Shown here piece after piece: positions 23,316-32,696 of a stretch of DNA of 47,147 bases. A model generated the notes under the pieces. That model had not been told where the DNA came from. It was given only the letters and a program-made list of their open reading frames with translations, and ran no database searches. Origin of the DNA: Clostridiales bacterium (GTDB lineage Bacteria; Bacillota; Clostridia; Oscillospirales; CAG-272); NCBI GenBank assembly GCA_016288155.1, contig JAEEYP010000084.1, forward strand, positions 1 through 47,147, in the 5' to 3' direction. Position 1 is the stretch's first letter. Every line of letters begins with the position of its first letter. The translations under genes were made by a program, and so were the position numbers.

Positions 23316-26171
23316 ATGGAAGCCACCTGGACATCACTCAGACAGACGCCCTGCATCCGCCGTGAGGCGCTGGGCGGGGGGAATCTCTTTCTCGCGGGCG
23401 TGGACGCGCCCGCGGGCGATTACGAGATCGCGGTGAACGGCGCCGCCGTCTGGAGCGGCCGCCTCCCCGGCGGGAAAGAGACGGTGGAGCTGTATCTGCC
23501 CGTCCCCCGCGGAGAGGAGAATTGGCGGTTTTCCCTCCGGGGCGCGGGGAGCGAGGCGGTGCGGGAGCTCTCCGTGAAGCCCCGCCGGCACTGGGAAATA
23601 CACCTCGTGCAGTTCTCCCATCACGATCCGGGCTACACGGACATCCCCTCCCACGTGCTGGAAGACAGCGCGGCGCTCCTGCGGGAGGCGCTGGACCATC
23701 TCGACGAGCGCGCCGACTGGCCGGACGACGCGAAGCCGCGCATCGTCATCGAACAGGCCTACTCCCTCTATCAGTTCCTGCGGCGCTCCGATCCCGCGGA
23801 CAGGGAGCGGATGATCGGGCACATCCGGGCGGGGAACGTGGAGGTCACCGCCCTATGGGCGAATCTCATCAGCGAGATCCTCTCCCCGGAGGAATGCCTG
23901 CGCGCGCTCTATCCGTCCCACGCCGTCGAGCAGATGACCGGCGTGCCCGTGGTGACGGCGGAACACAACGACATCACCGGCTTCACCTGGGGCTACGCCA
24001 CCGCCCTGTGCCGGGCCGGCGTCAAATACTTTCTGCCCAATCTCCCCCTTTACTACAGCTGGGGCGTCAAGGATTACGAATCCTTCTGGGACGAGGAGGC
24101 GGTCTTCGGCCGCACCGGTCCCGGCGCTTTCTGGTGGGAGTCCCCGGAGGGGCAGCGCATCTTTTTGTGGTGCAACAACAACGGATGCGTGGAAGAGACG
24201 GAGCCTTCCCTTCCCACGCTGCTCGAAGAGCTGGAACAGCTCGAGGATTCCGGCTGGCCCCACGCCGTGCTCCGCCGGCAGGTCCGCGGCGAATACAAGG
24301 ACAACTCCCGGTACGTCACCGGCTATTCCGACACGGTCAGGGCGTGGAACGAAAAATACGAGACCCCGCGTCTCATCTGCAGTACCGAAAAGCGTTTCTG
24401 TGAAGCGTTCCTCGAAAAGCTCGCCGTGCCGCTCCCGGTCCGCCGGGGCGGCGTGGACGGGCAGGACTACCCCATAGCCAGTACGAGCCAGATGGCTTCC
24501 TCCGTCCTCGCCCGCGAGACCCACGGGGTGCTTCGCTGTGCGGAGATCCTCTCCAGTATCGCCGGCTCCGACGCACGGCGGATCCCCTCGGCCATGGAGG
24601 ACATGCTCATGGCGGACGAGCACGCTTTCGGTATGGGCGACAACGCCTCCCCGAAGCACCTCGCCTCCTGGTGGGAACACGGCTGTTACGCTTCCCGCGC
24701 GCTGGCCGACGCCGACCAGATCCGCCGCAGCGCCGCCTCGTCGCTCTCGTATTCCGTGCGCGGTGAAAAAGGCAGGTGGCGCGTGACGGTCTTCCGCACC
24801 GCGGGGCTCCCCGGTCCGGCCGCCGTCAGCGCCCCGCTGGACGGCATCGACCTGAAGCTTCTGGACGGCCGCTTCCGCCTCCTGGAAGCGGAGAGCGGGA
24901 AAGAAGTCCCGTATCTTCTGCGCCGCATCCGGTGGGACTCTCCGACCTTCCTTGCCGGATCCCGCGCGGGCGTGTCCGCGGGAACGAAGCGGATGGGGCT
25001 GTTCGATCCGCCTACCGCCAAGGGCTTCGAGCTGGTATTCACGGCAGACGACCTGCCCGGATGCGGCTACGCCGCGTATGAGATCGTTCCCTCGGACGGC
25101 GCCGCCTCCGTGCGGGAGACGCCGGCGGAAGGCACCGTGGAGAATGAATTCTACCGCGTGTCCTTCGGTCCCCAAGGCATCGCGGACGTGACGGACAAAG
25201 CGACCGGCGCCTCCCTATTGGATCCCTCGGCTCCCCACGCGCTGGGCACGCTTCTCGTCCGCTATGCAAACGACGAGCCCGTCCCCGCCCGCCTGATCTC
25301 CGTTCGCGGCTTCTCCTCCCCGGTCGAGTCGAGGGTCGAGCTGCGATGCGAGGCGGACGGCATCTATTCCTGCCTCGTCACCGTGACGCTCGCCGCGGGT
25401 GTGGACAACGTCTCCGTTACCGCCCGTGTGGTCAAGAGCGAAGCGCCGCTCCAGACGCTCTATCTCTCCTTCCCGCTTGCCGGTACGGGCGTCCGGTATC
25501 AGAGCGTGCTGCACGAGACCGCTCCCGCCGCCGACACGCTTCCCGGCTCCCAGTCGGACGTTCTGGCCGTGCAGGACTACGTCCGCACGCTCGGAAGCGA
25601 TCTCCTCTGGAACAGCGCCAACTGCCCGGTGGCCGCCCTATCCCACCTGTGGCCGGGGTACATCTCCCCCGCCCACCGCTGCGTCATGACGCCGCCTCCC
25701 CACCCGCCGCTCAAGCCGGAGGCCTTCGACACGGGGCGGATCTATTCCATCCTCACCTGCAACAATTTCGGGACGAACTTCTTCGTCTCCCAGCTCTCCG
25801 ACGCGCTCTACCGCTTTACCTTCGCCGCCCGTCACGGACGCGACGCGGCGCTGTGGGGCGCGGCCGCCATGGAGACGCCTTCCTGCTGGCTGGGCCAGGC
25901 CGGAAGCGGCAAGGCTCCCGCCCGCGCGGAGCTGCTCTCCGTTCCGGGGCTCCGCGTGCTCACTCTCAAGCGAGCGGAGGACGAAAACGGTCTCATCCTC
26001 CGGCTCAAAAACGACGGCGGCGCGGCGGTGACCGCCCCGGTCCGGATCCTCGGCCGACCCGCCGCGCTGCTTTGCGAGTGCGACGTTCTGGAGCGCGACC
26101 TCGCGCCGCTCTCCGGCGATACGGTCACGGTCCCCGCCGGGAACCTCGCTACGGTACGCCTCCGTATCTGA
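23316..26171 (+). CDS. GH38-family alpha-mannosidase
   Basis: A 951-residue cytoplasmic glycosidase with no signal peptide. A small N-terminal beta domain (about 1-90) precedes the GH38 catalytic barrel: FSHHDPGYTDIPSHVL with the zinc ligands His102/Asp104, VIEQAYSLYQFL, then EHNDITGFTWGYATAL near 216-231, where Asp219 is the likely nucleophile, and ADEHAFGMGDNASPKHLASW near 434 supplying the last His. The C-terminal half (about 500-950) is the beta-sandwich region typical of GH38. It would release alpha-linked mannose from imported N-glycan or mannan oligosaccharides. Start at ATG 23316 is set by GGAGG eight bases upstream; ATG 23280 in frame has no site. Its own promoter is strong. Confidence 0.9.
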   Translation: MEATWTSLRQTPCIRREALGGGNLFLAGVDAPAGDYEIAVNGAAVWSGRLPGGKETVELYLPVPRGEENWRFSLRGAGSEAVRELSVKPRRHWEIHLVQFSHHDPGYTDIPSHVLEDSAALLREALDHLDERADWPDDAKPRIVIEQAYSLYQFLRRSDPADRERMIGHIRAGNVEVTALWANLISEILSPEECLRALYPSHAVEQMTGVPVVTAEHNDITGFTWGYATALCRAGVKYFLPNLPLYYSWGVKDYESFWDEEAVFGRTGPGAFWWESPEGQRIFLWCNNNGCVEETEPSLPTLLEELEQLEDSGWPHAVLRRQVRGEYKDNSRYVTGYSDTVRAWNEKYETPRLICSTEKRFCEAFLEKLAVPLPVRRGGVDGQDYPIASTSQMASSVLARETHGVLRCAEILSSIAGSDARRIPSAMEDMLMADEHAFGMGDNASPKHLASWWEHGCYASRALADADQIRRSAASSLSYSVRGEKGRWRVTVFRTAGLPGPAAVSAPLDGIDLKLLDGRFRLLEAESGKEVPYLLRRIRWDSPTFLAGSRAGVSAGTKRMGLFDPPTAKGFELVFTADDLPGCGYAAYEIVPSDGAASVRETPAEGTVENEFYRVSFGPQGIADVTDKATGASLLDPSAPHALGTLLVRYANDEPVPARLISVRGFSSPVESRVELRCEADGIYSCLVTVTLAAGVDNVSVTARVVKSEAPLQTLYLSFPLAGTGVRYQSVLHETAPAADTLPGSQSDVLAVQDYVRTLGSDLLWNSANCPVAALSHLWPGYISPAHRCVMTPPPHPPLKPEAFDTGRIYSILTCNNFGTNFFVSQLSDALYRFTFAARHGRDAALWGAAAMETPSCWLGQAGSGKAPARAELLSVPGLRVLTLKRAEDENGLILRLKNDGGAAVTAPVRILGRPAALLCECDVLERDLAPLSGDTVTVPAGNLATVRLRI

Positions 26172-26470
26172 TCCGCCGGGGCGGGAGCGTTCCCGTGATC
26201 TACGAAACGTGGGCACGAAAGGACGAGCCGGAAAAGCAGCCGTTCATGAACGAAACGCATCGGATGATCGCCGCACGGATCGGCGCGCTCCTCGCTCCCG
26301 TCGGCGAGGTCTGGTGGGAGTACCAAAAAAGCCACCCCTCCGCGGAGCTGTACGCCGAGGACGGCGGTCACGCGTCTCCCGCCGGATCCGAGCTCGCCGC
26401 AAAGGTCCTGTGGGAGACGATCCGATGCGGCGTCACGGCGGATCCGCCCCGCGCCGCCTCGGACGGATGA
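26171..26470 (+). pseudogene. C-terminal remnant of an SGNH/GDSL hydrolase
   Basis: From the base where the mannosidase stops, frame 2 reads a coherent tail: RRGGSVPVIYETWARKDEP, QPFMNETHRMIAARIGALLA, PVGEVWWEYQKSHPSAELY and EDGGHASPAGSELAAKVLW, ending at a TGA at 26468-26470. The D-x-x-H at DGGH is the Asp/His pair of SGNH hydrolase block V. The N-terminal two thirds, with the GDS serine block, are missing. A GTG at 26195 preceded by GGGAG might still start a 91-residue product, but it could not be a complete esterase. This is a gene remnant abutting the GH38 gene. Confidence 0.65.
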
Positions 26471-26541
26471 CGAAGCGCACGGTCTTTTGACAATGAGTTC
26501 GGAAGAATCCGGGTCTCCGATAAAGAAAGGAAGTCAGCCCC

Positions 26542-28398
26542 ATGAAGAGTGAGAAAAAGAACGGAAAGACGTCGTTCTCCGTAAAGGACCGATTCGAGTA
26601 CTGGTTCGACAACCGGGTGACGAAGGGCTCGCTCGCCCTGATCCGGGCGCTGATCGCCGCGTCCGTCGTCCTCGCGGTGCTGATCGCGGGACTGATCATC
26701 CTCTTCGGTTTCAATGAAGAGGGGGAAACGGCGTCCGTTTTCTGGAACAGCATCGCCACCATCATCAACGCGTGGATGCCTTCCTATGAGGACGGCAGCC
26801 TCGGTTATCTGATCCTCATGTCCGTCACCGCGATCGCCGGACTGCTCTTTATGAGCGTGCTGATCGGTATCATCACGAGCGCCATCGAGGAAAAGATCGA
26901 CAGTCTGAAAAAAGGCAATTCCATCGTCCTCGAGGAGGGGCACACCGTCGTTCTCGGCTTCTATCCCGGAGAATACAACCTGCTGCGCCAGCTCATCCTC
27001 GCCGCGGCGGACGAGCCTGCCTGCGTCGTGATCGTCGAAGACATGGAACGCGAAGAGATGGAGCAGGACATAAGCGAGAATCTCGACGTCCCGAAGAATT
27101 TCCGGATCGTCTGCAGGACGGCGGACATAACGGATCCCGCTTCCATTGAAAAGTGTTCTCTCGAATCGTGCAAAGCCGTCGTCATCAGTCCGACGAACTG
27201 TCTGAGAACGTCCAAAGCCATCCTCGCGGCGTCGGCGCTCCTTGAAGAAAAGGGCGCCTCGGACGTCCGCATCAACGCGATCATCGCCAAGGCCGACTAC
27301 TACTTCCCGGCCTCTCTTATGCGGGCGAACAACGTCTCCGTGCTCCAGACGAATACGATCATCGCGGAGATCATCGCCCACTCCTGCACGCAGACGGGAC
27401 TCGCCGAGACGTTCCGGGAAGTGTTCGACTTCGACGGATGCGAATTCTATCTGGACAGCATTCCCGGCATCGACGGCTTGACGTTCGCGCAGCTTACGGC
27501 GAGACTGGATAAAGCCGTCCCCGTGGGCGTCCTCCGCGACGGGAAGACCGTGATGAATCCCGGGGCGGATTTCGCGTTTGCCCGGACAGACATGGTCCTG
27601 ACGTTCCGAGGGGACGAAGTCCCCTCGCTGCTCGATGCGGCGCCGGACGCGGTGCGGGGGTCCGTTGACGCGTCCGGACGCGCCGTCGAAGGCGAAACGG
27701 CGGAGACGGTGATCATCGGGCACAACGAAGCTCTGCCGATCATTCTGCGGGAACTGCCGGAAAGCGTGACCGGAGTGCGCCTCGCCGGACAGGACACCGC
27801 GGCGGAGGAAAAGGCCGCCCTTGAGCGGGTCGCCGCGGAACGCGGGCTGCGCCTGACCTATCACGACGGCGATCCGCATGCGGAAGCCGTGCTCGGCGAC
27901 CTCGCGGGGACGGCGGGACACGTCGTCATCCTGAACGACCACGCAAAGGATCCGGAAAGCGCGGATATGGAGGCGATCTTTATGCTTCTGAATCTGCGCG
28001 ATATCCGCGAGAGGAACGGATACGGCTACAACATCACCGTGGAGCTGAGAAAAGAAAACAACCATAAGCTCGTCGGCCGCGGCGACCATACGGATTTCCT
28101 CGTTTCCTCGAGCATGTCGTCCATGATCCTCGCCCAGCTCGCGGAGAGTCCGGAGCTGATCGAGGTCTTCCGCGAGATCCTTTCCAACAGCGGCAACGAA
28201 CTGTATCTCAAAAACGTCGGGAGCCTGAAGCTCGAGGGCACGCATACCGTGCGCGGACTTCGCGGGATCATGCTGCAGTGCGGGTACGTTCTGCTCGGCT
28301 GTCTCGACGCGGAGAAGAACAGCCGCTACAATCTGCCGCTCGGCGAGACCGTCACGCTGGAAAAAGAAGACAACCTGATCGTGCTCGGAAGGAACTGA
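26542..28398 (+). CDS. CASTOR/POLLUX-like ion channel protein
   Basis: A 618-residue membrane protein. A first transmembrane helix at about 33-57 (IAASVVLAVLIAGLIILFGF), a short pore-like re-entrant part (FWNSIATIINAWMPSYEDGS) and a second helix (GYLILMSVTAIAGLLFMSVL) are followed by two RCK/NAD-binding-type halves: HTVVLGFYPGEYNLLRQLIL, VVIVEDMEREEMEQDI, then AETVIIGHNEALPIILRELP. The order matches the CASTOR/POLLUX (SYM8/DMI1) channel family, best known from plant nuclear envelopes, with bacterial homologues of poorly known role in ion flux. AAAGAAAGGAAG precedes the ATG. It is followed by a terminator and stands apart from the enzymes in function. Confidence 0.87.
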   Translation: MKSEKKNGKTSFSVKDRFEYWFDNRVTKGSLALIRALIAASVVLAVLIAGLIILFGFNEEGETASVFWNSIATIINAWMPSYEDGSLGYLILMSVTAIAGLLFMSVLIGIITSAIEEKIDSLKKGNSIVLEEGHTVVLGFYPGEYNLLRQLILAAADEPACVVIVEDMEREEMEQDISENLDVPKNFRIVCRTADITDPASIEKCSLESCKAVVISPTNCLRTSKAILAASALLEEKGASDVRINAIIAKADYYFPASLMRANNVSVLQTNTIIAEIIAHSCTQTGLAETFREVFDFDGCEFYLDSIPGIDGLTFAQLTARLDKAVPVGVLRDGKTVMNPGADFAFARTDMVLTFRGDEVPSLLDAAPDAVRGSVDASGRAVEGETAETVIIGHNEALPIILRELPESVTGVRLAGQDTAAEEKAALERVAAERGLRLTYHDGDPHAEAVLGDLAGTAGHVVILNDHAKDPESADMEAIFMLLNLRDIRERNGYGYNITVELRKENNHKLVGRGDHTDFLVSSSMSSMILAQLAESPELIEVFREILSNSGNELYLKNVGSLKLEGTHTVRGLRGIMLQCGYVLLGCLDAEKNSRYNLPLGETVTLEKEDNLIVLGRN

Positions 28399-28443
28399 CC
28401 GTCCCGCGGCGGTCCGCGGACCGCAGACGCGTAAGAGCAGGCG

Positions 28444-28474
28444 AAAAGGCACCCGCGAAAGCAGGTGCCTTTTT
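28444..28474. terminator. Intrinsic terminator after the channel gene
   Basis: AAAAGGCACC (28444-28453) pairs with GGTGCCTTTTT (28464-28474) across CGCGAAAGCA, which adds a GC/GC inner pair closed by a GAAA tetraloop. Confidence 0.85.
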
Positions 28475-28543
28475 CCGCACGGCGGGGATCGCGCCGGATC
28501 CCCCGCGTCCGGCACATTTCCCGAGAAAAAACGAGCGTATCTC

Positions 28544-28572
28544 TTGTAATCGGCGATCGGCTTTGCTATACT
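28544..28572 (+). promoter_or_regulatory. Promoter of the second beta-helix gene
   Basis: TTGTAA (28544-28549), 17 bases, TATACT (28567-28572). Confidence 0.75.
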
Positions 28573-28640
28573 ATTATTGCACGAACCGCAGCAACTTATC
28601 AGCCGTGCCGACCGGCACCGGCTTCACTCAGGAGGTTTTC

Positions 28641-30692
28641 ATGGCAAGCATCACGTATTACGTATCCGCCGCCGGGTCCGACAAGAACTCCGGCACCGAC
28701 TGCGCGCATCCCTTCGGCACGGTCAATCACGCGAAGGAAGCGGCGCGCGCCGCAGCCGCCGCCGGCGACGCCGTCACGGTGGAATTTCTCGCCGGGACGT
28801 ACGCGATCGGCGTTTCCCTCGGCGGTGCCGAGACGCAGACGCTCGATCTTGACGGGCGGGACAACGGCATCTCCTACGTTACCCGGGAGGGCGCCGTCCT
28901 GACGGGCGGACTTTCCATCCCCGTCTCCGACATGGCCGCCGTGACCGGCGAGGCGCGGGATCTTTTCCGAGCGGACGTCGTCGATCGCGTCCGCTGCGCG
29001 GATCTCAAAAAGTACGGCGTGCCCGAGGCGAGTTATTCGGGTCCGTATCCGATCGGCTTCACGATGTCCGACCGGTACGACGGATTCGTGGACGGCGTCA
29101 GCTGCGAAGTGTTCGAGGGGGACCGCCGCATGACGCTCGCGCGCTACCCCAAAACGGGCTTCATCCCGATCGCGGGCGTGACGGACCAGGGCGAGCCGCC
29201 CTCCTACGGGGAGCCGATGACCACCCAGTACGCCCGCAACAAGCGAAACCCTCGTCCGGGCGCGTACGTCATGGATGAAGAAACGCAGGCGCGCGCGAAG
29301 ACCTGGACGCACGCGGACAACGTCTGGCTGTTCGGATATCTGTACCACGACTGGGCGGACTCCACCGTGCCGGTCAAGCTCGACGCGGAGACCGGCGCCA
29401 TCTTCCCGAAGTACGTATCGCAGTACGGCGTCCGCGTCGGCGCGCCGTATTATTTCTTCAATATTCCGGAGGAGGTCGACGTCCCCGGCACGTGGTACAT
29501 CGACAAGACGAACGGGATCCTCTACGTCTATCCGTCCTCGGAGGAGAGCGTGATCTCCCTCTCCGTCAACACCTCTCCGCTCGTTACCTTCCGGGACGCC
29601 GAGAACGTGACGCTCTCCGGCTTCACGATGGAATGCACCGCCGATACCGCCGTGACCGGCAGCGGGAAGGGACTGCTTCTGCACTCGCTCTTCATCCATA
29701 ACGTCGGTAAACACGCGGTGCGGCTGCGGGGAGAAAATATCCTCGTCGAGCGGTGCGAGGCGGCGCACACGGGACACGGCGGCATCTCCGTCGACGGCGG
29801 CGACCGCGCGACGCTGACGCACGGGAACAACATGATCCGCAACTGCTTCGTCCACGACTTCTCCGAAGTGGCGAGGACGTACTCGGCGGGGCTCAGCGTC
29901 GGCGGCGTCGGCAACACGATCGCGCACTGCGAGGTCTGCCGTACTCCGCACATGGCGATCAGCTACAGCGGCAACGAGCACCTGATCGAATACACCTATA
30001 TCCACGACGTCGTCATGTATTCGATGGACGCCGGCGCGATCTACTCCGGCCGCGACTGGACGGCGCACGGCACGGTCATCCGCTACAACATCCTGAGAAA
30101 CGTCGGCTGCGAGGAACTGCACCCGGACGGCATCTACTGGGACGACACGCTCGCCGGTCAGACCGCCTACGGCAACATCCTCATCGACGTGAAGAAGAAC
30201 GGCTTCCTCATCGGCGGCGGGCGCGACAACGTCGTGCGCGACAATATCATCCTCGGCGAGAGCGAGATGCCGATCCAGTACGACGACCGCGCCCGCGCGG
30301 GCGTCGTGGAAAACGGCTGGGCGCGCGACGGCTATATCGATCCGAACTCCGGCATCTGGCAGCAGCTGAAAACGGTCGACGGATACGACGATATCTGGAA
30401 GCGGAAATATCCGACGCTCTTCAGACTCAGACGGGATCTGGACGACGTGGACGATCCGGAATGCCCGATCAACCCGGCGAACAGCGTGGTCGAGAACAAC
30501 GTCATCATCAATGAACGGGCGTATCTCGGCGTGATCGCCGATTCCGTGTACAAATACAGCCGGGTCGAGGGGAACTCGCTGTATCGCTCCTGCGAGGAAG
30601 CGGACTTCGATCCGAAGACGCTGCGCTTCAAGCACCCGCGGGAAGGCTTCCCGGAGATCCCCGTTGATAAGATCGGGATCGAGCGCGAGTGA
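28641..30692 (+). CDS. Parallel beta-helix protein, GH141-like
   Basis: A 683-residue protein without signal peptide. It opens with the typical beta-helix cap YYVSAAGSDKNSGTDCAHPF and GTVNHAKEAARAAAAAGDAV, EFLAGTYAI, then LTGGLSIPVSDM. An inserted beta domain (about 130-300; EGDRRMTLARYPKTGFIPIA, DNVWLFGYLYHDWADSTVPV, PGTWYIDKTNGILYVYPSSE) is followed by helix rungs (ENVTLSGFTMECTADTAV, HSLFIHNVGKHAVRLRGENI, HTGHGGISVDGGDRATLTHG, GAIYSGRDWTAHGTVIRYNI). The layout, including the YPSS-type insert, is that of GH141-type enzymes acting on fucose- or xylose-containing glycans. Substrate is not readable. AGGAGG lies six bases before the ATG. It shares the architecture of 18685-20826 but lacks the PDZ tail. 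Confidence 0.8.
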   Translation: MASITYYVSAAGSDKNSGTDCAHPFGTVNHAKEAARAAAAAGDAVTVEFLAGTYAIGVSLGGAETQTLDLDGRDNGISYVTREGAVLTGGLSIPVSDMAAVTGEARDLFRADVVDRVRCADLKKYGVPEASYSGPYPIGFTMSDRYDGFVDGVSCEVFEGDRRMTLARYPKTGFIPIAGVTDQGEPPSYGEPMTTQYARNKRNPRPGAYVMDEETQARAKTWTHADNVWLFGYLYHDWADSTVPVKLDAETGAIFPKYVSQYGVRVGAPYYFFNIPEEVDVPGTWYIDKTNGILYVYPSSEESVISLSVNTSPLVTFRDAENVTLSGFTMECTADTAVTGSGKGLLLHSLFIHNVGKHAVRLRGENILVERCEAAHTGHGGISVDGGDRATLTHGNNMIRNCFVHDFSEVARTYSAGLSVGGVGNTIAHCEVCRTPHMAISYSGNEHLIEYTYIHDVVMYSMDAGAIYSGRDWTAHGTVIRYNILRNVGCEELHPDGIYWDDTLAGQTAYGNILIDVKKNGFLIGGGRDNVVRDNIILGESEMPIQYDDRARAGVVENGWARDGYIDPNSGIWQQLKTVDGYDDIWKRKYPTLFRLRRDLDDVDDPECPINPANSVVENNVIINERAYLGVIADSVYKYSRVEGNSLYRSCEEADFDPKTLRFKHPREGFPEIPVDKIGIERE

Positions 30693-30769
30693 CCGGCGCG
30701 TAAAGAAAGCTTTCGGATCAACGGGGGCCGGAAAAGTCGGGAAATACTGCACGACGGGAGGCAGAGTCC

Positions 30770-32653
30770 ATGCGTTACAACGAAGACAATTACACGGATT
30801 GTCCCAAGGAAGACGTACTTGACGAGGTGCCGATCTATCTGTGGTCCGACTGGCTCCAGCACGCGTCGGAGGAGGACAAAGCCGACCTCGGATTCGTGAA
30901 GAAACTCGTCACCGAGCGCGGGGAATGCCTCCGGTTCGCGCCGGACGCGCTCAAGGCGGACAAAAAGGTCGTGCTCGAAGCGGTGAAGGCTTTCAGCTAT
31001 GCGATCGTCTACGCGGCGGAACAGCTGCAGAGCGACCGTGAGTTCATCAAAAGGGTCCTGCAGTCGAAAGCCGAAGCGATCCGGTACGTCAGGGACGAGT
31101 TCAAGGACGACCGGGAGCTCGCCCTGATCGCCGTCAATACGTACGGCGGGTACATAGAGGACGTTTCCGAGCGGCTGCAGAACGATCGCAGAGTGATCGA
31201 TGCGGCGCTGAAGCATAACCTCGCCAACATCCGCTATATGCCGCAGACGGTGCGCGACAACAAAGAGATCGTGCTGCGCGCCATGGCAGAATACGGGCAT
31301 ATGCTCGAATACGTCTCCGAACGCCTCCGGACGGACAGGGAGGTCGTGCTCACGGCGGTCTCCTCGGCGTGGAGCGCGCTCGGCTTCGCGCTCGGCGGAC
31401 TGCAGGGCGACCGGGACGTCGTCCTCGCCGCGGTACGGCACGACGGCTGGGCGCTGCAGTTCGCCTCGGAGGAACTGAAGGACGACCGGGAGATCGTCGC
31501 CGCGGCGATCGAAAACTGCGGCGAAGCGTTCCATTATGCGTCGGACAGGCTGAAAGACGACCGGGAACTCGTTCTTGCGGCCGTACGGAAAAGCGAATAC
31601 GGGTACCGCAACGCGTCGGGGAGGCTGCAGCGGGACAAAGAAGTCGCCGCCGCCGCGATCCGCGCGTTCCCGGAACTGTTTGAATCGCTGCCGGAGGAGA
31701 TGCAGACGAGTACGGCGTTCCTCCTCTTCGGGCTCGAATGCAGGGCGGAACGCATGCCCTCATCGGACGACTACTCTTTTTTCGGCGACGGAACGAGCGA
31801 ATATTACGGCGCGTTCGAGGACGCGGAGGACGCTTTCTGCGCGCTTGCCGCAAAAATACCGATACGGGAACTGAAAAACGATCCCGGGCTCGTCGGGCGG
31901 ATCTGCGCGCTCGCCCTGCGGGCGGACGCCTCCTACGACGATGAGGAGCACGAAAATCCCGACGAGAAATTCCACGTCAGGCTTCCGGTGAGGATCAAAG
32001 AATATCTCGCCGAAAACGGGCTTGAGGCAAGCGCCGCGCTCGAGGAGGCGGTCGCCTCGCGGGAACCGGATCCTCCGCCGGACGAGCATCGCCGGGACAT
32101 GATGGAGCCTGAGGAAAAACTACTGAACGAAACGGCGGACGAGTTCGACCGGACCGTGAACCGGAGGATCAAAGAATACGGCGCGGAATCGTACCGGGAG
32201 TATCTGAGCCCCGGCGGCAATTACGTGCGGCACTGCATGACGGAGTTCGTGAAGAGGCTCATCGGTCACTGGCCCGGTCGGTTTCACGACAGCGAGCTCT
32301 GGCGGTCCGAGGAGTACGAGGTCGACCTCGACCGCGTGTACGAAGAGATCCGCCCGCGGCTCTCCGCCAAAATGAAGGTTGAGAGGGCCGCCTTTGAATA
32401 CTATTATTCCGAATACGTCGGCGTCGCCGTGAACGATCACGTGTATCTGAAACTCGTCCGGGACTTTCCGCTCAAGATCCTGGAGCTCTGGGTGAACAAG
32501 CCGGATCCCGAACACGAGCGGGGCTTCTGGGTATCGCCCGACAGACTGGACGTGTTCTGCGAGATGGCGGAATACGTCCTCGACAATTACGCGCGCTTTG
32601 AAAAAACGGCGGAGAGCCGGGCCGCGGCGCTCCGGGAAAAGCACGGTCTGTGA
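30770..32653 (+). CDS. DUF4116 tandem-repeat protein
   Basis: A 627-residue cytoplasmic protein. Residues about 35-310 are eleven consecutive repeats, ten of exactly 25 residues, of the DUF4116 type, for example SDREFIKRVLQSKAEAIRYV, DDRELVLAAVRKSEYGYRNA and GDRDVVLAAVRHDGWALQFA. Each unit is a D-x-E/D-x-V helix followed by a short turn and SERLQ/SEELK, giving a solenoid. The second half is not repetitive: an acidic Tyr/Asp segment (SSDDYSFFGDGTSEYYGAFE), a helical block (EKLLNETADEFDRTVNRRIK), then NYVRHCMTEFVKRLIGHWPG and a Tyr-rich AFEYYYSEYVGVAVNDHVYL. It has no recognised catalytic motif. The solenoid suggests protein binding. GGGAGG precedes the ATG, and the start is 77 bases after the beta-helix gene. 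Confidence 0.85.
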   Translation: MRYNEDNYTDCPKEDVLDEVPIYLWSDWLQHASEEDKADLGFVKKLVTERGECLRFAPDALKADKKVVLEAVKAFSYAIVYAAEQLQSDREFIKRVLQSKAEAIRYVRDEFKDDRELALIAVNTYGGYIEDVSERLQNDRRVIDAALKHNLANIRYMPQTVRDNKEIVLRAMAEYGHMLEYVSERLRTDREVVLTAVSSAWSALGFALGGLQGDRDVVLAAVRHDGWALQFASEELKDDREIVAAAIENCGEAFHYASDRLKDDRELVLAAVRKSEYGYRNASGRLQRDKEVAAAAIRAFPELFESLPEEMQTSTAFLLFGLECRAERMPSSDDYSFFGDGTSEYYGAFEDAEDAFCALAAKIPIRELKNDPGLVGRICALALRADASYDDEEHENPDEKFHVRLPVRIKEYLAENGLEASAALEEAVASREPDPPPDEHRRDMMEPEEKLLNETADEFDRTVNRRIKEYGAESYREYLSPGGNYVRHCMTEFVKRLIGHWPGRFHDSELWRSEEYEVDLDRVYEEIRPRLSAKMKVERAAFEYYYSEYVGVAVNDHVYLKLVRDFPLKILELWVNKPDPEHERGFWVSPDRLDVFCEMAEYVLDNYARFEKTAESRAAALREKHGL

Positions 32654-32696
32654 TCGGACGGCGGTCCGCATAATCAAACGCAAAGGAGCACGTATC

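Noticed and set aside
26209-26490. 93-residue arginine-rich open frame after the mannosidase
   Set aside because: It is an out-of-frame reading of the SGNH remnant.
28599-30752. Very long minus-strand open frame opposite the second beta-helix gene
   Set aside because: Such mirror frames result from codon bias in GC-rich genes. The plus frame has family motifs, RBS and promoter; the minus frame has none. The same holds for 5495-7354 minus, 38608-40248 plus and 1935-3122 minus.
30875-31700. DUF4116 repeats as a DNA tandem repeat
   Set aside because: The 75-base periodicity exists only at protein level; the DNA units differ strongly, so it is not a recent satellite.
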